Source: Clostridia bacterium
GTDB lineage: Bacteria; Bacillota_A; Clostridia; Oscillospirales; Acutalibacteraceae
NCBI GenBank assembly: GCA_017549665.1
Contig: JAFYUD010000248.1
Coordinates: 1 to 11,943, forward strand
DNA: 11,943 nucleotides
Direction of reading: 5' to 3'
The notes beneath the pieces are model-generated. The model did not search any database and was not told the origin of the DNA. It saw only the letters and a list, made by a program, of their open reading frames with translations. Position 1 is the first letter of the stretch. Each line of letters opens with the position of its first letter. The position numbers and the translations under genes are program-made. Shown here in pieces: positions 7,508 to 11,943 of the stretch.

Positions 7508-8239
7508 TCAGATTTCGGGGACGAAAGAAGGCATAAGCTGAAGCTTGAAGAGGTTTGCCTTGTGCTTTCTGTCAATGATGGCTTTCTTTTCTGCGTCTGC
7601 GATTTCCCCTGTACGGATATAAACATCAAGCTCTGCATAAGTAAAGCCGAGATTTTCTTCGTCTGACTTTCCGCAAAGACCGTCAATGGGTGTTTTTTCA
7701 ACAAGCTCAGCGGGCAGACCGAGACAATGTCCGATTTCCTTGACCTCTGTAACAGTGAGATTTGACATGGGTGAAAAATCACCTACAGAGTCACCGTATC
7801 TTGTTGAGTATCCGACCCAGTCTTCAGACAGATTGCAGGTGTTGCAGACTCTGCCGTTGCGGCACTGAGATACTGCATATACTGTTGACATTCTGATTCT
7901 GGGAGGCAGATTCTGCTTTGCCTGCTCAGTTACCTCGAGACTGTCGGGAATATTGCTGATAATAGCATCAATTGCATCTTTTACATTGATAACATGGTGC
8001 TCAATTCCGAGATGATTCACAAGCATGAAAGCCTTGTCAATATCATGCTGCTCACCCTGAGGCATAAGCACACCTATAACACGGTCCCTGCCCAGAGCTT
8101 CAACACAGAGAGCAGCCGCAATTGAGCTGTCCTTGCCGCCTGAAATACCGATAACGGCATTGCATCCGGGGCCGTTTGCTTCAAAGAAATTTCTTATCCA
8201 TTCTACACATTCATTCTTAATTTTTACTGCATCAAACAT
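7508..8239 (-). CDS. nadE: Ammonia-dependent NAD+ synthetase
   Basis: NadE makes NAD+ from deamido-NAD (nicotinate adenine dinucleotide), ATP and ammonia in the cytoplasm. The ATP-pyrophosphatase P-loop GISGGKDSS lies at 31-39. The family's middle signature appears as SEDWVGYSTRYGDSVGDFSP (138-157), and KTPIDGLCGKSDEENLG (182-198) matches the substrate-binding loop before the Y..LD..I helix (201-208). At 243 residues it is slightly shorter than the usual 250-275 and lacks a glutaminase (nitrilase) domain, so ammonia is the nitrogen source. GGAGGT at 8248-8253 precedes the ATG. It lies 31 bases downstream of the isochorismatase-fold gene, probably in one operon, and no separate promoter is evident. 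A CNTC Cys pair (132-135) is present, of unknown importance. Confidence 0.93.
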   Translation of the reverse strand: MFDAVKIKNECVEWIRNFFEANGPGCNAVIGISGGKDSSIAAALCVEALGRDRVIGVLMPQGEQHDIDKAFMLVNHLGIEHHVINVKDAIDAIISNIPDSLEVTEQAKQNLPPRIRMSTVYAVSQCRNGRVCNTCNLSEDWVGYSTRYGDSVGDFSPMSNLTVTEVKEIGHCLGLPAELVEKTPIDGLCGKSDEENLGFTYAELDVYIRTGEIADAEKKAIIDRKHKANLFKLQLMPSFVPEI

Positions 8240-8270
8240 TAAAATTTACCTCCGATGATATCTCTGTGAT

Positions 8271-8777
8271 TTATTCACCTATAACGTCGATCTGACACAT
8301 TTTCATTGTTGTAAGTGCCGCATTGTGAGTGGCAGGTGTTACACCTGCACAGCATGATGCATCTACTGTTATGCTTGCATAAGGAAATGCAGCTTTGATA
8401 ATAAGAGAGTTGCTGACGACACAGATATCTGTACACAAACCGACGATTTCAACATCTTCGAGTGTTTCGTTTTTCCACTCAGGCCAGCCGAAGTTCGGTT
8501 TGTCAATAATCTTTGCGCCTTCAACATAAAGTCCGTCGTATATTTCCCAGCCTTTTGTACCTTTTATGCAGTGGGGGACAGGTAACTTTTTGCCTTCCGG
8601 TGTTTCAAGATAATTGTCACCGTGAGTATCACGTGTGAAGATGATTTCGTCACCGTTTTTTACGTATTCGTTAATTTTTGCTTTTACTGCAGGAACGATT
8701 GCAACAGCTTCGGCAGTACCCAGTGCCATGTCAATAAAATCGTTCTGCATGTCAATTACGATAAGTGTTTTTTTCAT
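8271..8777 (-). CDS. Isochorismatase-fold cysteine hydrolase, probable nicotinamidase
   Basis: The 168-residue protein has the nicotinamidase/isochorismatase triad D9 (VIDMQNDF), K93 (IDKPNFGW) and C119 (TDICVVSN). Metal-site residues D50 and H52 (TRDTHGD) and H69 (VPHCIKGT) are present. The third His of the mycobacterial PncA type is missing, and E61 or E58 could replace it, as Glu does in the pneumococcal enzyme. A nicotinamidase turns nicotinamide into nicotinate and ammonia. The downstream nadE, 31 bases away, supports a role in NAD salvage. The open frame reaches 8843, but that is inside the promoter; AAGGAG at 8785-8790, seven bases before the ATG at 8777, decides the start. Related cysteine hydrolases with other substrates have the same fold, so nicotinamidase is likely but not proven. 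Confidence 0.85.
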   Translation of the reverse strand: MKKTLIVIDMQNDFIDMALGTAEAVAIVPAVKAKINEYVKNGDEIIFTRDTHGDNYLETPEGKKLPVPHCIKGTKGWEIYDGLYVEGAKIIDKPNFGWPEWKNETLEDVEIVGLCTDICVVSNSLIIKAAFPYASITVDASCCAGVTPATHNAALTTMKMCQIDVIGE

Positions 8778-8784
8778 GAAAATT

Positions 8785-8790
8785 CTCCTT
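8785..8790 (-). promoter_or_regulatory. Ribosome binding site deciding the cysteine hydrolase start
   Basis: Minus-strand AAGGAG lies seven bases before the ATG at 8777. The longer frame that opens at 8843 would begin upstream of the predicted transcription start and is rejected. Confidence 0.85.
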
Positions 8791-8791
8791 T

Positions 8792-8814
8792 TCGGGCTTG
8801 CTGACTGTGCCCGA
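8792..8814 (-). promoter_or_regulatory. Leader hairpin touching the ribosome binding site
   Basis: In the leader of the cysteine hydrolase-nadE message, TCGGGC (8809-8814) pairs with GCCCGA (8792-8797) around an 11-base loop. The stem is GC-rich in an AT-rich leader and ends one base before AAGGAG. It has no T run, so it is not a terminator, and it may affect translation. Confidence 0.4.
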
Positions 8815-8833
8815 GGTGAATCTGATTTATATA

Positions 8834-8862
8834 ATAATATCATAAAGAAAATGATTTTTCAA
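8834..8862 (-). promoter_or_regulatory. Promoter of the cysteine hydrolase-nadE operon
   Basis: Minus-strand TTGAAA (8857-8862) and TATTAT (8834-8839) are separated by 17 bases. The predicted start near 8827 gives a leader of about 50 bases. Confidence 0.72.
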
Positions 8863-8907
8863 TATTTTTTACCACGTTCAAGTGTGGCAAAGTGCTTTCA
8901 AAAATCC

Positions 8908-8933
8908 TACAACTCTATGTGTCTGAAGTTGTA
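8908..8933. repeat. Inverted repeat between divergent promoters
   Basis: TACAACT (8908-8914) and AGTTGTA (8927-8933) are perfect 7-base arms, with centres 19 bases apart. The repeat lies between the -35 boxes of the NAD operon and the alpha-galactosidase, 26 bases upstream of the latter. Two half-sites about two helix turns apart would suit a dimeric regulator. This is a candidate only. Confidence 0.35.
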
Positions 8934-8959
8934 AATGAAGATAAAAAACAGTAATTCTA

Positions 8960-8988
8960 TTGATTTTACAAGCTCTCTATGATAAAAT
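8960..8988 (+). promoter_or_regulatory. Promoter of the alpha-galactosidase gene
   Basis: TTGATT (8960-8965) and TAAAAT (8983-8988) are 17 bases apart, and transcription should start near 8995. The upstream in-frame ATG at 8979 lies inside this promoter, which supports the later start at 9030. Confidence 0.65.
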
Positions 8989-9015
8989 TAATAAAATTTG
9001 TAAAATTATTCAGTC

Positions 9016-9021
9016 AGGAGG
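9016..9021 (+). promoter_or_regulatory. Ribosome binding site fixing the alpha-galactosidase start
   Basis: AGGAGG lies eight bases before the ATG at 9030. No such site precedes the in-frame ATG at 8979. Confidence 0.88.
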
Positions 9022-9029
9022 ATTTTGTT

Positions 9030-10733
9030 ATGTTCAGACTCTATGCAGAATTAACAGCAGGTAGTTCAAAGGCAGTATACAAGGATTTTGACAACGATAG
9101 CTTTTCTTTTAAGCTTGAAGAAACAGAAGGCAGAATAAAAGGTATTTTTACTGCTAAAAAAGATATGACAATGTCAAAATTTATTCTTAAAGGTGACAGA
9201 AATTTTGACGGTGAAGATCTGTTCTACGCAAACGGTTATCAGGCATGGACAACTTCAAGAGAATTTTCAAAGCATGATAAATTTGACGGTCTTCTCAAGG
9301 CTGCAAAGATTTCAAAATTTACAGCTCACTTTGTAGGTATGTCAGGTGACTACCACTTTGAAGAATACGGTGAAGAAGGCAAGTTCCACGGATATACATA
9401 TTGCTATTTCCGTAAAAAAGGCGGAAAAGAAATCACACTTTACGGCTCAAAGAGTGAAAGAAACGGTTATACAATCTTTGAGGTTGATATGAAGGATGAT
9501 GATTTCAACATTAAAAAAGATGTTGAAGGTCTTGCCCTCAAGGCAGGTCAGGAATATGAAATGTTTGACATTGCAATCATCAGCGGTGAAATGGATGATG
9601 TAATGGACAAGTATTTCTTTGACTTTGTCGGCTGCAAAAAGCCTGCGATTGATCATCTTTCAGGTTACACATCATGGTACAATTATTTCCAGAATATCAA
9701 TGAAGACATTATTCTTCGTGATCTTGACGGACTTGACAGAGCAAGTGAAGAAGTCAATATTTTCCAGGTTGATGACGGTTATCAGGCAGCTGTCGGTGAC
9801 TGGCTTGTTACTGATACCAAAAAGTTTCCTCACGGAATGAAATATATAGCAGACAAAATTCATGCAAAAGGATATAAAGCAGGTATCTGGCTTGCACCTT
9901 TCTCTGCACAGGTATCATCAACTATTGTAAAGGAGCATCCCGACTGGCTTCTGACACATAAGCGCAACGGCAAAAAAATGCTTGGCTGTCAGGGTTGGGG
10001 CGGTGCATATACTCTTGATATTTATAATCCCGAAGTCCGTGAATATTTAAGAAAAGTTTTCGACACAATTCTTAATGTGTGGGGCTTTGATATGGTTAAG
10101 CTCGATTTCCTTTACAGTCAGTGTATCGAACCCAGAAACGGTAAGACCCGTGGTGAAATCATGTGCGACGGTGTAGATTTCCTTCGTGAAGTCTGCGGTG
10201 ATAAGTGGATTCTCGGTTGTGGTGTGCCTCTGGGTACATGTATGGGTATCTTTGATGCATGCCGTATTTCCTGCGACGTTAACAAGAACTGGAAATTTGA
10301 GCTCAGAAAGAGCCTTAATATCAATTCTATCGTTACATGTGTCAGAACAAATGCTGAGATGCCTTCATCACAGAATGCGATTACAAACACAATTTTCCGT
10401 AACCATCTTGACGGAAGAGCTTTCTGTAACGACCCCGATGTATTCTTCCTTCGTGATATCAATATCGGCTACAATATGGAGCAGAAGCTCCTTCACGGCA
10501 AGGTTAATTCGATCTGCGGTAATGTTCTTTTCGTTTCCGATAACGCAGGCGATTTTGATAACGAAAGAATCGGCTACCTTAAGGATTTCTTCAAGGATAA
10601 GAATTATAAGGTCAATGCTGCTGAATTTGTGGGCAAGGATGAAATCCGTCTTGATTTCACAGAAAACGGCGTTGAAAAGACACTTACTCTCAACCTTGAT
10701 ACAGGTGCAAGTAATGTCCGTGAAATAATCTGA
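9030..10733 (+). CDS. Alpha-galactosidase, GH36 (Thermotoga GalA-like, cytoplasmic)
   Basis: The 567-residue enzyme should hydrolyse alpha-1,6-galactosides such as melibiose or raffinose-family sugars. An N-terminal beta-domain with YANGYQAW (66-73) leads to a TIM barrel: GYTSWYNYF (212-220), FQVDDGYQ (245-252), AGIWLAPF (284-291), and VKLDFLY (356-362) with nucleophile D359. WILGCGVPLG (393-402) and CRISCD (411-416) follow, with D416 as predicted acid/base. The D359-D416 distance and the ILGCG.PL...RI..D pattern match Thermotoga maritima GalA, as does the short length; large GH36 enzymes have about 730 residues. There is no signal peptide, so it acts on imported sugars. AGGAGG at 9016-9021 sets the start. 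It is a single-gene unit ending at its own terminator. Alpha-galactosidase is most likely, but alpha-N-acetylgalactosaminidase activity also occurs in GH36. Confidence 0.87.
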   Translation: MFRLYAELTAGSSKAVYKDFDNDSFSFKLEETEGRIKGIFTAKKDMTMSKFILKGDRNFDGEDLFYANGYQAWTTSREFSKHDKFDGLLKAAKISKFTAHFVGMSGDYHFEEYGEEGKFHGYTYCYFRKKGGKEITLYGSKSERNGYTIFEVDMKDDDFNIKKDVEGLALKAGQEYEMFDIAIISGEMDDVMDKYFFDFVGCKKPAIDHLSGYTSWYNYFQNINEDIILRDLDGLDRASEEVNIFQVDDGYQAAVGDWLVTDTKKFPHGMKYIADKIHAKGYKAGIWLAPFSAQVSSTIVKEHPDWLLTHKRNGKKMLGCQGWGGAYTLDIYNPEVREYLRKVFDTILNVWGFDMVKLDFLYSQCIEPRNGKTRGEIMCDGVDFLREVCGDKWILGCGVPLGTCMGIFDACRISCDVNKNWKFELRKSLNINSIVTCVRTNAEMPSSQNAITNTIFRNHLDGRAFCNDPDVFFLRDINIGYNMEQKLLHGKVNSICGNVLFVSDNAGDFDNERIGYLKDFFKDKNYKVNAAEFVGKDEIRLDFTENGVEKTLTLNLDTGASNVREII

Positions 10734-10741
10734 TAAAATAT

Positions 10742-10768
10742 AAAAGCACTTCGTTACGAAGTGCTTTT
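10742..10768 (+). terminator. Terminator of the alpha-galactosidase gene
   Basis: A 12-base-pair perfect stem, AAAAGCACTTCG (10742-10753) with CGAAGTGCTTTT (10757-10768), has a TTA loop and is followed by more T to 10771. It begins nine bases after the stop codon. Confidence 0.92.
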
Positions 10769-10801
10769 TTTGTGCGGATGATGATAACGGATTTGCTTAA
10801 A

Positions 10802-10874
10802 GTGATATTCAGACTTTGTCGGCGTGATATTTTTGCTTTGCAAAAGTGTTAACCGGGCGAAGCACAATAACACT
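10802..10874. repeat. Hairpin-rich intergenic stretch with repeated GTGATATT
   Basis: GTGATATT occurs at 10802-10809 and again at 10824-10831, 22 bases apart. Next come a small hairpin, TTTTGC/GCAAAA (10831-10836 and 10840-10845), and an inverted repeat, AGTGTTA/TAACACT (10845-10851 and 10868-10874). The region between the two terminators (10772-10910) has no credible gene. The layout recalls short hairpin repeats punctuated by GTGATAT in clostridial intergenic DNA; that likeness is from memory. Confidence 0.35.
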
Positions 10875-10910
10875 GCGAAATAATAAAACTCAATGAATGC
10901 GAATAAAACT

Positions 10911-10940
10911 GAAAAAGCACCGCTTTTGCGATGCTTTTTC
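10911..10940 (-). terminator. Terminator of the tRNA-Thr/tRNA-Tyr transcript
   Basis: GAAAAAGCA (10911-10919) pairs with TGCTTTTTC (10932-10940). After one mismatch, three more pairs close a four-base loop. On the minus strand it starts right after the tRNA-Tyr CCA end and continues into CAGTTTTATT. It may also act on plus-strand transcripts. Confidence 0.8.
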
Positions 10941-10941
10941 C

Positions 10942-11026
<85 letters not shown>

Positions 11027-11061
11027 ATCTTATTTGATTTTCGTTAAAAGAGCATAAAAAA

Positions 11062-11137
11062 TGGAGCTGGTGGACGGACTCGAACCCCCGACCTGCTGAT
11101 TACAAATCAGCTGCTCTACCAACTGAGCTACACCAGC
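11062..11137 (-). tRNA. tRNA-Thr (TGT)
   Basis: GCTGGTG pairs with CACCAGC, followed by discriminator T and an encoded CCA. The D arm reads AGCTCAGTTGGTAGAGC. The anticodon stem GCTGA/TCAGC holds loop TTTGTAA with anticodon TGT at 11102-11104, and the T loop TTCGAGT is standard. Length is 76 bases. It lies 35 bases upstream of tRNA-Tyr. Confidence 0.96.
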
Positions 11138-11157
11138 AACTCTCTAACGCGAGACAT

Positions 11158-11186
11158 ATAATAACACATCAAAACGGGAATGTCAA
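11158..11186 (-). promoter_or_regulatory. Strong promoter of the tRNA operon
   Basis: A perfect TTGACA (11181-11186), a 17-base spacer and TATTAT (11158-11163) lie on the minus strand. Transcription should start near 11151, about 14 bases before tRNA-Thr. A GC-rich stretch (TCTCGCG) follows the -10 box, as in growth-rate-controlled stable RNA promoters. Confidence 0.9.
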
Positions 11187-11189
11187 TAC

Positions 11190-11224
11190 TTTTTTTGAAA
11201 TTTTTTTAATTTTTTTCATTTTTT
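11190..11224 (-). promoter_or_regulatory. Phased A-tracts upstream of the tRNA promoter
   Basis: Four runs of six or seven A (minus strand) lie at 11190-11196, 11201-11207, 11210-11216 and 11219-11224. Their centres are 8 to 11 bases apart, directly upstream of the -35 box. A-tracts repeated at about the helical period bend DNA, and such DNA upstream of stable RNA promoters can act as an UP element. Confidence 0.6.
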
Positions 11225-11269
11225 CCGGAATCGTGTCATAAGTGCTCTGAATTTGTCTTATATATAAAT

Positions 11270-11286
11270 AAAAATTTTTATTAAAA
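11270..11286 (+). promoter_or_regulatory. UP-like element of the aminotransferase promoter
   Basis: The stretch AAAAATTTTTATTAAAA matches 13 of the 14 specified positions of the bacterial UP-element consensus AAAWWTWTTTTNNNAAA and ends three bases before the -35 box. It overlaps a 16-base perfect palindrome (11267-11282), which may simply reflect the A-then-T composition. Confidence 0.5.
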
Positions 11287-11289
11287 TAC

Positions 11290-11318
11290 TTGTACTGAGA
11301 TTTACTGTATGATATAAT
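11290..11318 (+). promoter_or_regulatory. Promoter of the aminotransferase gene
   Basis: TTGTAC (11290-11295), a 17-base spacer and a perfect TATAAT (11313-11318) are present. The predicted start near 11325 leaves a leader of about 65 bases in which no riboswitch or attenuator is seen. Confidence 0.75.
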
Positions 11319-11389
11319 AAAGTGATTTTATATTGGATTTTTATATTCAATTGCTAAATATGTAAACATTTTCAGAACAGGAGATAAAT

Positions 11390-11943
11390 ATGAAGAAATT
11401 AACAGAATTTACAAGAGAAGAACTTATTGCATTTGAAGCAGAGGCTCAGGCTCGTTATGACGAGTTCAAGTCAAGAGGTCTCACAATCGATATGTCAAGA
11501 GGTAAGCCCGGCCCCGAGCAGCTTGATGTTGCACAGGAAGTTTTTGCAAAGGCTTTTGAGCTTACAGATTACAAGTCAAAGACCGGCTTCGACTGCCGTA
11601 ACTACGGTCTTCTTGACGGTATCGCAGAATCAAAGGAGCTTTTTGCTGACCTTCTCGGTGTTGAGCCTAAGAATATTGTTATCGGCGGCAACGCAAGCCT
11701 TGAGCTTATGTTCAGCTTTATCAGTCAGTGCTATTCACACGGTATCGGCGGCTGCACACCCTGGTCAAAGCTTGATGAAGTAAAGTTTATTGCTGTTGTT
11801 CCCGGTTATGACCGTCATTTCGGTATTGCTGAATATTTCGGCATCAAGATGGTGAATGTACCCATCAGCGAAACAGGCCCCGACATGGATATGGTTGAGG
11901 AGCTTGTAAAGGATCCCGCAGTAAAGGGTATGTTCTGTGTTCC
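11390..11943 (+). CDS. Class I aminotransferase, aspartate aminotransferase type (partial)
   Basis: The first 184 residues are present; the gene runs off the right edge. It resembles the PLP-dependent aspartate aminotransferase subgroup of Corynebacterium and many clostridia (Asp_aminotransf family): LTIDMSRGKPGPEQLD (31-46), CRNYGLLDGIAESKELFADLLG (69-90), IVIGGNASLELMF (96-108), TPWSK (123-127), VPGYDRHFGIAE (137-148) and GPDMDMVEELV (163-173). GNASLE is the phosphate-binding loop, and Y140 with its neighbours lies near the cofactor. The PLP lysine would be beyond the window. Such enzymes move the amino group between aspartate and 2-oxoglutarate in the cytoplasm. AGGAGA at 11379-11384, six bases before the ATG, sets the start. 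Codon use (CTT, GGT, AAG) looks like that of a well-expressed gene. Substrate specificity is inferred from family only. Confidence 0.87.
   Translation, partial: MKKLTEFTREELIAFEAEAQARYDEFKSRGLTIDMSRGKPGPEQLDVAQEVFAKAFELTDYKSKTGFDCRNYGLLDGIAESKELFADLLGVEPKNIVIGGNASLELMFSFISQCYSHGIGGCTPWSKLDEVKFIAVVPGYDRHFGIAEYFGIKMVNVPISETGPDMDMVEELVKDPAVKGMFCV

Noticed and set aside
8635..8934. A 99-codon plus-strand open frame across the NAD operon promoter
   Set aside because: It is antisense to the cysteine hydrolase gene and its leader, has no ribosome site, and its translation is not protein-like.
8979..9029. Upstream in-frame ATG extending the alpha-galactosidase by 17 residues
   Set aside because: It lies within the predicted promoter and has no ribosome site, whereas the ATG at 9030 has AGGAGG eight bases before it.
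10778..10852. A 24-codon plus-strand open frame starting ATGATGATA
   Set aside because: It has no ribosome site, directly follows the terminator of the alpha-galactosidase, and no relatives are recognised.
11427..11783. A 118-codon plus-strand open frame near the right edge
   Set aside because: It lies in another frame of the aminotransferase gene (11390 onward), whose translation shows clear PLP-enzyme motifs.

Overview
The window looks like part of the chromosome of a low-GC, Gram-positive gut anaerobe of the Ruminococcus/Oscillospiraceae kind. The grounds are strong AGGAGG-type ribosome binding sites, AT-rich -10 boxes, a secreted protein ending in a dockerin of the DAR..LR.AAGL type common in Ruminococcus, and a set of clostridial carbohydrate-use genes. 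This assignment is inferred from sequence character; no search was run.

Left part (1-4333): on the minus strand lie a small secreted protein with a cohesin-like domain and a dockerin (4-720), and upstream of it a cytoplasmic GH78-type alpha-L-rhamnosidase (855-3044). A CapA-type metallophosphatase (3170-4333) is transcribed divergently from the rhamnosidase out of a 125-base promoter region.

Middle part (4367-7456): a xylose-isomerase-like sugar isomerase/epimerase (minus) faces away from a GPH-type cation/sugar symporter (plus). The symporter overlaps by four bases a small membrane protein carrying an HEYGH metallopeptidase-like motif. The two -35 boxes of the divergent promoters are five bases apart.

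Right part (7508-11943): on the minus strand an isochorismatase-fold cysteine hydrolase (probable nicotinamidase) and ammonia-dependent NAD synthetase (nadE) form a compact NAD-salvage operon. Divergent from it is a cytoplasmic GH36 alpha-galactosidase. Then come two minus-strand tRNA genes, Thr(TGT) and Tyr(GTA), and, running off the right edge, a class I aminotransferase of the aspartate aminotransferase type.

How the parts work together: the two glycosidases lack signal peptides, so they probably act inside the cell on imported oligosaccharides. The symporter and the isomerase would serve uptake and early metabolism, and the dockerin protein belongs to the extracellular fibre-degrading machinery. 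Eight promoters with 17-base spacers and four hairpin terminators can be read directly, giving a clear transcript map. No CRISPR array, insertion sequence, phage gene or obvious pseudogene is visible, and no gene-free stretch exceeds 300 bases. The least explained items are the HEYGH membrane protein coupled to the transporter, the cohesin-like/dockerin protein, and the phased A-tracts and UP-like element between the tRNA and aminotransferase promoters.
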